From: Methylomonas sp. ZR1
GTDB lineage: Bacteria > Pseudomonadota > Gammaproteobacteria > Methylococcales > Methylomonadaceae
Reading direction: 5' to 3'
DNA: 64,000 nucleotides
NCBI RefSeq assembly: GCF_013141865.1
Contig: NZ_RCST01000001.1
Span: forward strand, 4,216,001-4,280,000
Shown one piece after another: positions 1-8,838 of the stretch. Under the pieces are notes generated by a model, which was given only the letters and a program-made list of their open reading frames with translations, ran no database searches and was not told where the DNA came from. Positions within the stretch are counted from its first letter, which is position 1; every line of letters begins with the position of its first letter. Made by a program: the position numbers and the translations under genes.

Positions 1-1
1 A

Positions 2-610
2 TTGGGTAAGGAGCAGTTTCTGAACTTGATCAAACAGCCGACGCTTAAATATATCAGCTATAAAGACGCTCAAGACTTGGTGACCAAGGGTGCGGATTTG
101 ATCGATGTGCGCGAGCCCGATGAATACAAGCCAAAGCATTTGCCGTTCAGCATCAATCTGCCGTTTTTTTCCTTGCGCATGCAGCTAAAAACCTTGAATA
201 GGCAGCATCCCATCGTCGTGGTTTGCCAGAACGGCAAGATTAGCGAAACGGCGGCTTTTATCCTGATGCGGCACAAATTCAATGCGCTGATTCTCAGCGG
301 TGGTATCGACAGTATTAACCCGGACGAACTGAAAGCACCTTCATCGTTTCCGATCGACGACGGTATTGAGACCAGTAATTTTAGAGGGAGCAGCGGCGAG
401 AGCGAGACGAGTCACTCGTTCACCGAGCAATCCTCAATACAAGATGATATGGAGCGTTTGCGGCGTTTTCTGCAGCAACTTAAAACCAAATATAATATTT
501 TGGAAGCCGAGAAGAAAGCTTTGGAGATGAAATATTTGGCACTTGCCAAATTTACGGAATCGCTGAAAGCCGAGCTGGAAGCGATGAAGAAAGCCGGTGG
601 CGGTGGCTAG
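2..610 (+). CDS. Rhodanese-domain protein with C-terminal coiled coil (5' end outside window)
   Basis: The reading frame is open to the left edge, so the true start and any N-terminal domain are missing. Visible residues 15-105 form a rhodanese-like domain with the DVREPDEY motif and a CQNGKIS active-site loop whose cysteine is residue 75 of the visible part. A Ser/Glu-rich linker follows. A Lys/Glu/Leu-rich helix at about 150-195, probably a coiled coil, ends in a Gly run. Rhodanese domains bind sulfur as a cysteine persulfide or act as phosphatase-like or scaffold modules; the substrate cannot be told here. In related bacteria such a C-terminal rhodanese is sometimes fused to a cyclic-nucleotide-binding domain, but that part would lie outside the window. 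It converges on rpmG. Confidence 0.8.
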   Translation: MGKEQFLNLIKQPTLKYISYKDAQDLVTKGADLIDVREPDEYKPKHLPFSINLPFFSLRMQLKTLNRQHPIVVVCQNGKISETAAFILMRHKFNALILSGGIDSINPDELKAPSSFPIDDGIETSNFRGSSGESETSHSFTEQSSIQDDMERLRRFLQQLKTKYNILEAEKKALEMKYLALAKFTESLKAELEAMKKAGGGG

Positions 611-669
611 TCGGAAAAAACCCTGCTACTAGCCCGCCAACGCCTGAAAGCGGATCAATAAAACGCTGT

Positions 670-825
670 TTATTTGATCTTGGCTTCTTTGTACATCACA
701 TGCTTACGAACCACGGGATCAAATTTTTTGATCTCCATTTTTTCAGGCATGGTTTTTTTGTTTTTGGTGGTGGTGTAGAAATGGCCGGTGCCTTCGCTAG
801 ATACCAATTTGATTTTGTCGCGCAT
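670..825 (-). CDS. rpmG: 50S ribosomal protein L33
   Basis: This 51-residue protein is too short for many ORF callers but reads cleanly on the minus strand. It starts [20 protein letters not shown] and ends KEAKIK, the hallmark L33 sequence and length. GGAGAC lies just upstream of the ATG. It is 11 nt downstream of rpmB, and the rpmB-rpmG pair is the standard bacterial ribosomal operon. L33 sits near the E site of the large subunit. The usual cysteine pairs of zinc-binding L33 are absent, so this is the zinc-free form. Confidence 0.95.
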   Translation of the reverse strand: MRDKIKLVSSEGTGHFYTTTKNKKTMPEKMEIKKFDPVVRKHVMYKEAKIK

Positions 826-836
826 TGTCAGTCTCC

Positions 837-1073
837 TTAATATTGTTCGCCGCGTTTACGCATATCGGCCAGAACAGCATCGATGCCGTTTTTGTCGATG
901 ATACGCATACCTTTGGAAGATACTCTCAAACGAACCCAACGGTTTTCGCTTTCAACCCAAAATCTGTGGTGATGCAGATTAGGCGTAAAACGTCTTTTGG
1001 TTCTGTTCATCGCGTGTGAAACGTTGTGCCCTGTTACTGGGCGTTTACCTGTTACTTGGCATACTCTGGACAT
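837..1073 (-). CDS. rpmB: 50S ribosomal protein L28
   Basis: A 78-residue protein starting [12 protein letters not shown], the conserved L28 N-terminus, with the usual basic core ([18 protein letters not shown]). An in-frame extension of 24 codons exists upstream. The start at 1073 is chosen because it matches the family length and has a GAGG ribosome-binding site about 7 nt before the ATG. L28 is an essential component of the large ribosomal subunit. It leads the rpmB-rpmG operon and is divergent from gshB. No CxxC zinc ligands are present, as in other gammaproteobacterial L28. Confidence 0.96.
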   Translation of the reverse strand: MSRVCQVTGKRPVTGHNVSHAMNRTKRRFTPNLHHHRFWVESENRWVRLRVSSKGMRIIDKNGIDAVLADMRKRGEQY

Positions 1074-1212
1074 GACTACCTCAATGCGAGCTTTTAATTC
1101 AAAATAGCCGCGCTTTATAACAAAAAAACTTTTGTTGGTAAACAACAGCCTGCAAAATAAATTTGATAAAATCGGTTTTATTTCCCCTCGCTTCGGAATT
1201 TACAGGACTTTA
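1074..1212. promoter_or_regulatory. Divergent promoter region between rpmB and gshB
   Basis: For rpmB a plausible sigma70 promoter reads on the minus strand: TTTACC (1137-1142), 17 bp, TATAAA (1114-1119). For gshB a weaker candidate on the plus strand is TTGGTA (1135-1140), 17 bp, TAAATT (1158-1163). The two -35 elements overlap, so the promoters would be back to back. This is pattern matching only, without transcript data. Confidence 0.4.
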
Positions 1213-2163
1213 ATGGCTATTAAACTCGGCATGGTCATGGACCCCATCGGCCAGATCAATATTAAAAAGGACACCAGTTTCGCGATGTTGCTGGAAGCCC
1301 AGTCTCGCGGTTGGGAGTTGCATTACATGGAACTGTCCGACCTGTACATGCGCAACGGCGACGCTTATGCCCGTTCCCGCGTGCTGGAAGTCGAACGCGA
1401 TGACAAGCAGTGGCATAGGTTTCTCGGTGAACAGCAAATAGCCTTGTCCGAATTGGACGCGATCATCATGCGTAAGGACCCGCCCTTTAATCAGGAATAT
1501 ATCTACGCCACGTATATGCTGGAACAGGCTGAGCGCCAGGGTGTTTATGTGGTCAACAAGCCGCAATCGCTGCGCGACGCCAACGAAAAAATGTTCACCG
1601 CCTGGTTTCCGCAATGTTGCACCGATACTTTGGTAGCCCGAGACCCGCAAAAAATCCGCGACTTTTTAAAAGAGCACCGGGAAATCATTCTGAAGCCCTT
1701 GGACGGCATGGGTGGAGCCTCGATCTTTTACGTCAAAGAACACGACCACAATCTTAGCGTGATTCTGGAAACCATGACTCAACATGGCAGCAGTTACATC
1801 ATGGCGCAAAAATACCTGCCTGCCGTGAAAGACGGCGACAAACGGATCTTGGTGGTCAATGGCGAACCGGTGCCTTATTGTCTGGCACGGATTCCGGCCA
1901 GCGGCGAAAGTCGGGGCAATCTGGCAGCCGGCGGACGCGGCGAAGGCCGACCATTGAGTGACCGTGATCGCTGGATTGCCGAACAGGTCGGGCCAACCTT
2001 ACGCGAAAAAGGCCTGATATTTGTCGGCCTGGATGTCATCGGCGACTATCTGACCGAAGTCAACGTCACCAGTCCAACCTGCGTGCAGGAGCTGGATAAA
2101 CAGTTCGGCATTAATATCAGCGCTCAATTAATGGACCACATCGCGGCTCAATGCCAGGCCTGA
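1213..2163 (+). CDS. gshB: Glutathione synthetase
   Basis: Joins gamma-glutamylcysteine and glycine with ATP to make glutathione, in the cytoplasm. The start MAIKLGMVMDPIGQINIKKD at 1213 gives 316 residues, the same length as the Escherichia coli enzyme. A longer frame opens 27 codons upstream but has no family resemblance. The ATP-grasp region is clear: ILKPLDGMGGASIF (about 160-175), the RILVVNGEP segment and EVNVTSPT near the C-terminus, where metal and substrate ligands lie. It begins a close-packed run: the TonB-family gene starts 2 nt after its stop, followed by yqgE, ruvX and pyr genes, a gene order also seen in pseudomonads. Confidence 0.96.
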   Translation: MAIKLGMVMDPIGQINIKKDTSFAMLLEAQSRGWELHYMELSDLYMRNGDAYARSRVLEVERDDKQWHRFLGEQQIALSELDAIIMRKDPPFNQEYIYATYMLEQAERQGVYVVNKPQSLRDANEKMFTAWFPQCCTDTLVARDPQKIRDFLKEHREIILKPLDGMGGASIFYVKEHDHNLSVILETMTQHGSSYIMAQKYLPAVKDGDKRILVVNGEPVPYCLARIPASGESRGNLAAGGRGEGRPLSDRDRWIAEQVGPTLREKGLIFVGLDVIGDYLTEVNVTSPTCVQELDKQFGINISAQLMDHIAAQCQA

Positions 2164-2164
2164 T

Positions 2165-3058
2165 ATGTATGCGCCGGACTTGACTCCCACGCCGTTGTCG
2201 CAAGGTGATTCGCTGCTGACGGCGTTGTTTGTGGCGGCGGTACTGCATGTGATCGTGTTGTTGGGCGTTAATTTCACCGCGCCGCAGCCACCTAAGATCA
2301 ACCGCTCGATTGAAATCACCGTGGCCCATGCTCCGGTGAAAAAGGCGCCCAAGGATGCGAAACATCTGGCAACGGAGCATCAAATAGGTGCCGGCGAGGA
2401 AACCCGCAAACCGGAGCCGCCGCAGCAAAAAATAGCCACTCAGGAACAATCGATCAGTCCGCCGGCAAAGAAAGTCTCGCCGCATCCGGTGGTTACACAA
2501 GTCAAACCGGTCACCGAGAGACTGCTTACCCAAGCCAAAGCGCCGGTTAAGGTGGTGACGGAACCCGAGCAACCGGTAGAATTACCTGAAGCCGTTGAAG
2601 TTCCGGAGTCCGCCCCCAAATTATCCCCGGAAGCGCTTCAGCAACAAATCGCCCAACTCGGCGAGCGCATCAGAAATACCCAACAAAGCGCACAAGATAC
2701 TAAGATTAAATTCGTCAACGCGGTTAGCACGCACAAGTATCTCGCGGCGCAATATGTCAAGGATTGGGAGGACAAGGTTGAGCGCACCGGCAATCTGAAT
2801 TATCCTGAGGCGGCGCGCAAAAAAGGCGTTTCGCAATCCTTGACCATGGACGTGGGGATTAACGCCGACGGCAGCATTTACAGCATGCGGATTGTCCGGT
2901 CATCCGGCAATTCCGCACTGGACGACGCCGCGAAACGGATTGTGAAGATGAGTGCGCCCTTTGCCGCTTTACCCGATGATTTGTTGAGAGAAGTGAACGT
3001 TTTGGTGATTACCAGGGTCTGGAAATTCTCAGACGAAACCGGCATGACTGCCCGCTAG
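2165..3058 (+). CDS. TonB-family energy-transducing protein
   Basis: A 297-residue inner-membrane protein. It has one transmembrane helix at about residues 17-37, then a long Pro/Lys/Glu-rich periplasmic spacer (about 50-150), a short alpha-helical segment, and a TonB C-terminal domain (about 205-290) with YPEAARKKG, DGSIYSMRIVRSSG and a conserved tryptophan near the end. TonB proteins couple the proton gradient, through ExbB/ExbD, to outer-membrane receptors. No exbBD or receptor gene is nearby. The position between gshB and yqgE matches the TonB paralogue called tonB3 in Pseudomonas, where a motility-related role was reported, so a substrate-uptake role should not be assumed. Confidence 0.85.
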   Translation: MYAPDLTPTPLSQGDSLLTALFVAAVLHVIVLLGVNFTAPQPPKINRSIEITVAHAPVKKAPKDAKHLATEHQIGAGEETRKPEPPQQKIATQEQSISPPAKKVSPHPVVTQVKPVTERLLTQAKAPVKVVTEPEQPVELPEAVEVPESAPKLSPEALQQQIAQLGERIRNTQQSAQDTKIKFVNAVSTHKYLAAQYVKDWEDKVERTGNLNYPEAARKKGVSQSLTMDVGINADGSIYSMRIVRSSGNSALDDAAKRIVKMSAPFAALPDDLLREVNVLVITRVWKFSDETGMTAR

Positions 3059-3074
3059 CCCATACAGCACTCCA

Positions 3075-3641
3075 ATGACAGACGTTACTTATTTAAATAA
3101 CCAGTTTTTGATTGCGATGCCCGGCTTAGCCGACCCGCATTTTTTTCACACGGTGACATACCTTTGCCAGCACAATGAAGAAGGCGCGCTCGGCATCGTC
3201 ATCAACCGACCGACCGGCATGAAATTACGCGACATTTTCGAGCAAATGGGGATCAAAACCGAGCTGGAAAATGTATTGGAAACCCCGGTGTTTGCCGGCG
3301 GTCCGGTACAGCAGGAACGCGGCTTTGTCATCCACGATGCCTGCGAACAGCGCTGGGATTCCAGTATCAGTACCGCCGAGAATATTACCCTCACCAGCTC
3401 TCGCGACATTCTCGAGGCCATTGCCGAAGGTAAAGGCCCCAACCACTATTTGATCGCCTTAGGTTACGCCGGCTGGGGTAGCGGCCAACTAGAAAAAGAA
3501 ATGGTCGACAACGCCTGGCTGAACACGCCATGCGGTGAAGAGATACTCTACGAAACGCCGATCAGCCAGCGCTGGAATGCGGCGGCGGGACAATTAGGTA
3601 TCGACATTAATCGCCTGACCACGCCGGCAGGTCATGGTTAA
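3075..3641 (+). CDS. yqgE: YqgE/AlgH family protein
   Basis: A 188-residue cytoplasmic protein with the family signature throughout: NQFLIAMPGLADPHFFHTV at the N-terminus, GALGIVINRPT, VFAGGPVQQERGFVIH, and the C-terminal LGYAGWGSGQLE. The biochemical role of the family is not established. Pseudomonas AlgH was linked to alginate regulation. Its 3' end overlaps ruvX by 8 nt in another frame, so translation is probably coupled. The yqgE-ruvX pair is one of the most conserved gene pairs in gammaproteobacteria. Confidence 0.93.
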   Translation: MTDVTYLNNQFLIAMPGLADPHFFHTVTYLCQHNEEGALGIVINRPTGMKLRDIFEQMGIKTELENVLETPVFAGGPVQQERGFVIHDACEQRWDSSISTAENITLTSSRDILEAIAEGKGPNHYLIALGYAGWGSGQLEKEMVDNAWLNTPCGEEILYETPISQRWNAAAGQLGIDINRLTTPAGHG

Positions 3642-4080
3642 GCTCGATCCGCTGGCGGCAAAATTCAGCAGCGATGCGTATTTAGGGTTTGATTTCGGCA
3701 ACAAAAAAATTGGGGTCGCGGTGGGACATGCCGATACCGGCATTGCCAGTCCGCTGCAAACCATCCAGTCGCTTAATCAAGTGCCGGACTGGCATAAAAT
3801 CGGTCAGTTGATCGCCGAATGGCGGCCCATAGGCTTGGTGGTCGGCATTTCCCGGCAACAAGACGGCTCGGATAATGTGATTACCCCGCGCATGCAAAAA
3901 TTCTGTCGGCAGCTGAATGGTCGTTACAATCTGCCGGTGCACCAAATCGACGAAACACTGACCACGTTCGCCGCTAAACAAATGCTGTTCGACGACTTGA
4001 AGGTTAGCGCTGCTAAACTATGGGCCGTGCAAGATCAACTGGCCGCACAGATCATTCTGCAAAGCTGGTTTGATCAGTAA
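3634..4080 (+). CDS. ruvX: Holliday-junction resolvase-like protein RuvX/YqgF
   Basis: A 148-residue RNase H-fold protein. It shows the first catalytic strand GFDFGNKKIGVAVG (Asp at about residue 20), the VVGISRQQDGS segment, and the second acidic strand QIDETLTTF. Family members take part in 16S rRNA 5'-end maturation (as YqgF) and can resolve branched DNA in vitro. The start overlaps the yqgE stop by 8 nt. No terminator is obvious in the 101 nt before pyrR. Confidence 0.93.
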   Translation: MVKLDPLAAKFSSDAYLGFDFGNKKIGVAVGHADTGIASPLQTIQSLNQVPDWHKIGQLIAEWRPIGLVVGISRQQDGSDNVITPRMQKFCRQLNGRYNLPVHQIDETLTTFAAKQMLFDDLKVSAAKLWAVQDQLAAQIILQSWFDQ

Positions 4081-4181
4081 AAAGACGAAAACGGTTTTAC
4101 GCCCATGCAGCCTTATTATCCCGTCGCTTTCAGCTTTTTCCCGAATTTCATAACAATAACAAGATTCCCCCTGTAACCGTC

Positions 4182-4703
4182 ATGCCCATCACCACGCTGA
4201 ATATCGATAACCTGCTCGACACTCTGGAAGCCGCGATTCGCCGGCAGATTAGCGAGCGTAACCTGCATAATCCTTTGCTAATCGGCATACACAGCGGTGG
4301 CGCTTGGATCGCCCGGCATATGCATCAGCGTTTGGGTTTGAGCGAACCCTTGGGCATGCTGGACATCACCTTTTATCGCGACGATTTTTCGCAAATCGGC
4401 ATGCATCCCAAGGTCAAGACCAGCCAATTGCCGCCGCACTTGGAAGGCCGCGACATCATCTTGATCGACGACGTGTTTTACACCGGACGCACCATCCGTG
4501 CCGCGCTGAACGAAATATTTGATTATGGCCGCCCTAACCAGGTGGTGTTGGCCGTATTGATAGAGCGTAATGGCCGGCAAATTCCGCTGCAACCGGACTG
4601 TTACGGTATCCGCATCGATCTGGCCGGCGATCAACGCATTAAATTAACCGGTCCGGACCCACTGGGCATCGAGATTCAATCCCCGCAAGTGGTGGTGGCA
4701 TGA
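4182..4703 (+). CDS. pyrR: PyrR-type uracil phosphoribosyltransferase / pyrimidine regulator
   Basis: A 173-residue type I phosphoribosyltransferase. The PRPP loop is [19 protein letters not shown] (about residues 90-108). PyrR makes UMP from uracil and PRPP, and in Gram-positive bacteria it also attenuates pyr transcription by binding mRNA. In gammaproteobacteria with this gene order a regulatory role is less certain. I see no clear anti-antiterminator structure upstream. The last 4 nt overlap the pyrB start (ATGA), so the two are probably translated together. Confidence 0.92.
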   Translation: MPITTLNIDNLLDTLEAAIRRQISERNLHNPLLIGIHSGGAWIARHMHQRLGLSEPLGMLDITFYRDDFSQIGMHPKVKTSQLPPHLEGRDIILIDDVFYTGRTIRAALNEIFDYGRPNQVVLAVLIERNGRQIPLQPDCYGIRIDLAGDQRIKLTGPDPLGIEIQSPQVVVA

Positions 4704-5665
4704 CCCGACACATCCAGCTTACCGAACAAGGCAAGCTCAAGCATTTTCTGACGATCGAAGGCCTGGATAAGGAGCTGCTGACCGAAATTCTGGATACCGC
4801 CGAATCATTTGCCGGCATGTCCGAACATCAAGTCAAAAAAGTGCCCTTGCTGCGCGGCAAAACCATCGTCAACCTGTTTTTCGAAAACAGCACCCGCACC
4901 CGCACCACCTTCGAATTAGCCGCCACCCGGCTGTCGGCGGACGTGCTGAGCATGAATATCGCCACGTCCGCGACTTCCAAGGGCGAGAGCCTGCTGGATA
5001 CCATTCATAATCTGGAAGCGATGCACGTGGACATGTTCGTGGTTCGCCATGCCCTGAGCGGGGCGGCGCATTTTATCGCTCAACACACCGCCCCGCATAT
5101 CAGCGTGATCAACGCCGGCGACGGCCAGCACGCCCATCCCACCCAGGCGATGCTGGATATGTTTACGATTCGCCAACATAAGAAACAATTCGAAGGTCTG
5201 AAAGTCGCCATCGTTGGCGACATCCTGCATTCGCGGGTGGCGCGTTCGCAGATTTTGGCTTTGAATACCTTAGGGGTATCAGAAGTGCGGGTAATAGCTC
5301 CCAAAACGCTGTTACCGGCGCAAGTCAAAACTATGGGCGTGATACCCATGCATGACATGGACGAGGGCCTGGATGATGTGGATGTGGTCATCATGCTGCG
5401 TTTGCAAAAAGAACGCATGAATTCGGCGTTTTTGCCTAGCGAAAGCGAGTTTTTCCGCTGTTTTGGTTTGACCGAAGCCAAGCTTAAACGCGCCAAAGCC
5501 GATGCCATTGTGATGCATCCCGGACCGATCAATCGGGGTGTGGAAATTGCCTCCAGCGTCGCCGACGGCCCGCAATCGGTGATCTTGCAGCAAGTCAGCA
5601 ATGGTGTGGCTGTGCGGATGGCGATTATGTCGATGGCGATGCACAGTCAGGGAGGTGCGGCATGA
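4700..5665 (+). CDS. pyrB: Aspartate carbamoyltransferase catalytic chain
   Basis: Second step of pyrimidine synthesis: carbamoyl phosphate plus aspartate gives carbamoyl aspartate. At 321 residues it has the carbamoyl-phosphate loop STRTRTT (64-70), the [20 protein letters not shown] segment, [24 protein letters not shown], and the C-terminal [12 protein letters not shown]. No pyrI regulatory chain follows. Instead a dihydroorotase-like gene does, the arrangement of class A ATCases of Pseudomonas, where PyrB forms a dodecamer with an inactive PyrC'. It overlaps pyrR at its start by 4 nt. Confidence 0.96.
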   Translation: MTRHIQLTEQGKLKHFLTIEGLDKELLTEILDTAESFAGMSEHQVKKVPLLRGKTIVNLFFENSTRTRTTFELAATRLSADVLSMNIATSATSKGESLLDTIHNLEAMHVDMFVVRHALSGAAHFIAQHTAPHISVINAGDGQHAHPTQAMLDMFTIRQHKKQFEGLKVAIVGDILHSRVARSQILALNTLGVSEVRVIAPKTLLPAQVKTMGVIPMHDMDEGLDDVDVVIMLRLQKERMNSAFLPSESEFFRCFGLTEAKLKRAKADAIVMHPGPINRGVEIASSVADGPQSVILQQVSNGVAVRMAIMSMAMHSQGGAA

Positions 5666-5746
5666 CAAAAATACAGGACAGGATTTTTGCACCGCCTACG
5701 GCGGCCCGTAAGGGTGACGCACAGGGAGGTGCGTCATGACCAAGAT
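5648..5746 (+). repeat. Imperfect direct repeat, micro-ORF and RBS hairpin between pyrB and pyrC'
   Basis: Two 25-nt copies (5648-5672 and 5722-5746) differ at 3 positions and sit 74 bp apart. Each holds GGGAGGTGCG followed by ATGAC. The first ATG overlaps the pyrB stop (ATGA at 5662-5665). It opens a 25-codon frame (5662-5739) whose TGA overlaps the pyrC' ATG at 5736. An 8-bp stem TGACGCAC (5715-5722) / GTGCGTCA (5729-5736) puts most of the pyrC' ribosome-binding site in its loop. A second short palindrome CCGCC/GGCGG lies at about 5692-5704. It looks like a short inserted or duplicated segment that kept translational coupling. The function is inferred. Confidence 0.6.
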
Positions 5747-7025
5747 TTTGATTCAAAACGGCCGCATCATCGATCCGGCCAACAACATCGACGCCATCGG
5801 CTCGGTCTGTATTGCTGACGGCAAAATTGTCTCGGTGTTGGAGCAATCCGCCGATTTCATGCCAGATCAGATTATCGATGCCAACGGTCAAATCGTCTGC
5901 CCCGGCTTCGTCGATCTAAGTGTGCGCTTGCGCGAACCCGGCCATACCCAAAAAGGTAATATCCTCAGCGAAACTCGCGCCGCGCTTAGCGCAGGCGTCA
6001 CCTCATTGTGCTTGCCGCCGGATACCAAACCCTGCATCGATAGTCCGGCGGTGGTCGAGTTCATCAAAGACAAAGCGGAAAAGGCCGACTACCCGCAAAT
6101 CTATAGCATCGGTGCATTGACGCAGCGCTTGGCGGGCAGCGAACTCAGTGCGATGTTCGCGTTGAAACAGGCCGGCTGCATTGCCGTCAGCAACGCCAGC
6201 GAGCCGCTCGGCAATTTATTGATATTACGGCGGGCGATGGAATATGCCGCCACCCACGATTTATTATTGATGTATCGCGCCAATGAACCCGCCCTGTCCG
6301 GCAAGGGCTGCGCGCACGAGGGTGCGGTGGCCAGCCGCTACGGTTTACCTGGCATCCCGGAGGCGGCCGAATCGATTGCGTTGGCCCAATGCCTGGAGTT
6401 GGCGGAGTTGACCGGCTGCCGGGTGCATATTAGTCAAATCAGCTGCAAACAATCGGTGATCAAATTGCAGCAGGCCAAAAAATACGGCCTGAATGTGACG
6501 GCCGATGTGGCGATTCACCAGTTACATTTAACCGAAGACCACATCACCCCATTCGACAGCAACTACCATGTGTTGCCGCCGCTACGTAACGCCATCGACC
6601 GCCAATATCTGCGCGAGGGTCTGGTTAATGGCACCATCGACGCGATCTGCTCCGATCACCAACCGCACGACTTGGATGCCAAACTCGGCGCTTTTCCGGA
6701 AACCGAAGCGGGCGTGGCTGCACTGGAAACCCTGTTGCCATTGACGCTGGCACTGACCCAACAACATCGCATCGGTTTGTCGCAAGCTATCGCCAATCTA
6801 ACCTGCAAACCTGCACACATTTTAGGCCTGGCTAGCGGCACATTAACGCCGGGTTCTGCGGCCGATGTGTGTATTTTCGATCCGCAAGCCAATTGGCCGG
6901 TTAATCGCGACAACTGGCTTAGCGCCGGTTGCAATACGCCGTATTGGCAGCAGACCTTGACTGGGCGCGTGACCCATACCTTGCTGGCCGGTAAGCCGGT
7001 GTATCGCTTGGTTGAGCTGCCGTGA
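5736..7025 (+). CDS. pyrC': Dihydroorotase-like protein PyrC' (PyrX), probably non-catalytic
   Basis: A 429-residue amidohydrolase of the class I dihydroorotase family. The usual metal-binding HxH at the start of the barrel is replaced: the sequence reads FVDLSVRLREPG, with Ser62 and Arg64 in the His positions. The DHQPH segment late in the barrel and the HISQIS strand remain. Loss of the first two zinc ligands should abolish catalysis. In Pseudomonas an inactive PyrC' encoded right after pyrB is needed to assemble active ATCase, and this gene has the same place. A separate active dihydroorotase would be expected elsewhere in the genome. Confidence 0.9.
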   Translation: MTKILIQNGRIIDPANNIDAIGSVCIADGKIVSVLEQSADFMPDQIIDANGQIVCPGFVDLSVRLREPGHTQKGNILSETRAALSAGVTSLCLPPDTKPCIDSPAVVEFIKDKAEKADYPQIYSIGALTQRLAGSELSAMFALKQAGCIAVSNASEPLGNLLILRRAMEYAATHDLLLMYRANEPALSGKGCAHEGAVASRYGLPGIPEAAESIALAQCLELAELTGCRVHISQISCKQSVIKLQQAKKYGLNVTADVAIHQLHLTEDHITPFDSNYHVLPPLRNAIDRQYLREGLVNGTIDAICSDHQPHDLDAKLGAFPETEAGVAALETLLPLTLALTQQHRIGLSQAIANLTCKPAHILGLASGTLTPGSAADVCIFDPQANWPVNRDNWLSAGCNTPYWQQTLTGRVTHTLLAGKPVYRLVELP

Positions 7026-7080
7026 ACAGGTTATTTCGTCCCATTGTAAGTAGCACAGCGTGCTCATTAAGGAATAAATC

Positions 7081-7785
7081 ATGAGTTGCATCAAAAACCG
7101 CCGCACCGACGGCTCGACCTCGTCCAGCATCATCGACGACCTGAAAGGCGATCAATCTTGGCGGATTTTTCGCATTATCAGCGAATTTACCGAGGGCTTC
7201 GACGAACTGTCCGGATTGTGCGACGCGATTTCGATTTTCGGTTCCGCCCGCTTGCCGCCCGAGCATTTTTATTATCAAAAAACCGTGGAACTGGCGGAAA
7301 TGCTCAGCAAGGAAGGCTTTGCCGTGATCAGCGGTGGCGGGCCCGGCGTGATGGAAGCCGCCAACAAAGGCGCCATCCTGCACGATCAACCGTCTATCGG
7401 CTTGAACATCGAATTGCCGATGGAACAAACCCCCAATCCTTACCAAAACATTTCGCTGAATTTCCGTTATTTTTTCGTGCGCAAAGTGATGTTCGTGCGC
7501 TACTCGATCGGTTACGTATGTATGCCGGGCGGTTTCGGCACGCTGGATGAGTTTTTCGAAGCATTGACCTTGATGCAAACCCACAAGATCTATCCGATTC
7601 CATTGGTACTGTTCGGGAGCGATTTCTGGAGCGGTCTGATGGATTGGATGAAAGCCAAAATGATGGAATACGGCACCATTTCCGCGGAAGATTTAAAGCT
7701 GATTACCGTCACCGACGATCCGCAAGAAGTGGTCGACATTATGGTCGCGCATCGCGAGTGGAAAGATTTGCAGCGCAAAAATTAA
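7081..7785 (+). CDS. LOG-family (TIGR00730) nucleotide phosphoribohydrolase-like protein
   Basis: A 234-residue Rossmann-fold protein. It carries the two family motifs: GGGPGVMEAANKGA (about 83-96) and PGGFGTLDEFFE (about 150-161), the nucleotide-binding and catalytic loop with its glutamate. LOG proteins cleave nucleoside 5'-monophosphates, classically cytokinin ribotides, to base and ribose 5-phosphate. In bacteria without plant contact they are general nucleotide hydrolases. AAGGA precedes the ATG by about 7 nt. It stands between the pyr cluster and the MoxR operon, with 55-66 nt gaps on either side. Confidence 0.88.
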   Translation: MSCIKNRRTDGSTSSSIIDDLKGDQSWRIFRIISEFTEGFDELSGLCDAISIFGSARLPPEHFYYQKTVELAEMLSKEGFAVISGGGPGVMEAANKGAILHDQPSIGLNIELPMEQTPNPYQNISLNFRYFFVRKVMFVRYSIGYVCMPGGFGTLDEFFEALTLMQTHKIYPIPLVLFGSDFWSGLMDWMKAKMMEYGTISAEDLKLITVTDDPQEVVDIMVAHREWKDLQRKN

Positions 7786-7851
7786 GCGCCGCGCAACTTT
7801 CAGGACTCAACTCGGTCACAACCTCGTTAAACATAAGGATTTTTTACACAC

Positions 7852-8838
7852 ATGACTGCGACAAGTCTCAGCCCCAGCCAAGCCGCCTTACAAAATCTCA
7901 AAACTCACATCAACACCCAGATCATCGGCCAGGAAGTGCTGGTTGAAAGGATGTTGATTGCCCTGCTGGCCGATGGTCATTTGCTGGTGGAAGGCGCACC
8001 AGGTCTAGCGAAAACCCGCGCCATCAACGTACTCAGCCAAGGCATAGAAGCCGACTTTCATCGCGTGCAATTTACCCCGGACTTATTACCGGCCGATTTG
8101 ACCGGCACCGAGATTTACCGGCCGCAGCAAGGCAGTTTCGAGTTTCAGAAAGGTCCGTTGTTTCATAACTTAATCCTGGCCGACGAAATCAACCGCGCAC
8201 CGGCTAAAGTCCAGGCCGCGTTACTGGAAGCCATGGCGGAACGGCAGATCACGGTCGGTAAAGCCACGTATCCGCTACCGCCCTTGTTCATGGTGATGGC
8301 GACGCAAAATCCTATTGAGCAGGAAGGCACTTACCCCTTACCGGAAGCGCAACTGGATAGATTTTTATTGCATGTAAAAATCGATTATCCCAATGCCGAA
8401 CACGAGCAAGCCATCCTGCATCTGGCCCGTGCCGAGGCCAAGGGTGCTTTGCAAAACCAGGACAGCGCACCGCCTAAAGTGAGCCAGCAAGCCTTATTCG
8501 CCGCGCGCGGCGAAGTGTTGGATTTGTATCTGGCCGACAGCTTGGAGCAATATCTGCTGCAAATCGTGCTGGCGACCCGTAATCCCGGCGCTTATGGTCA
8601 GGATTTGGCCGGCTGGATTCAATACGGCGCCAGCCCGCGCGCCAGCATTGCCCTGGACCGCTGCGCGCGTGCCAAGGCCTGGCTGCAACAACGCGATTTT
8701 GTTGATCCCGGCGACATTCAAGATATGGCTTATGACGTGTTGCGCCACCGCCTGATTCTGTCCTACGAGGCTGAAGCCGAGGGCATTAGCAGCGATTATG
8801 TGATCAAAGAATTGATAGCCAGAATTGCCGTACCCTAA
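7852..8838 (+). CDS. MoxR-type AAA+ ATPase
   Basis: A 328-residue AAA+ protein. The Walker A is GAPGLAKT (48-55). Walker B lies in LILADEINRAP (about 106-116). Sensor 1 is in MVMATQNPIEQEGTYPLPEAQLDRF, and the C-terminal lid is MoxR-like. MoxR ATPases act as chaperones that help mature or insert metal cofactors, usually with VWA-domain partners. The following DUF58 gene begins at the very next base after its stop. DUF4381, two VWA genes and batD further on make up a full MoxR/Bat set. Confidence 0.92.
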   Translation: MTATSLSPSQAALQNLKTHINTQIIGQEVLVERMLIALLADGHLLVEGAPGLAKTRAINVLSQGIEADFHRVQFTPDLLPADLTGTEIYRPQQGSFEFQKGPLFHNLILADEINRAPAKVQAALLEAMAERQITVGKATYPLPPLFMVMATQNPIEQEGTYPLPEAQLDRFLLHVKIDYPNAEHEQAILHLARAEAKGALQNQDSAPPKVSQQALFAARGEVLDLYLADSLEQYLLQIVLATRNPGAYGQDLAGWIQYGASPRASIALDRCARAKAWLQQRDFVDPGDIQDMAYDVLRHRLILSYEAEAEGISSDYVIKELIARIAVP

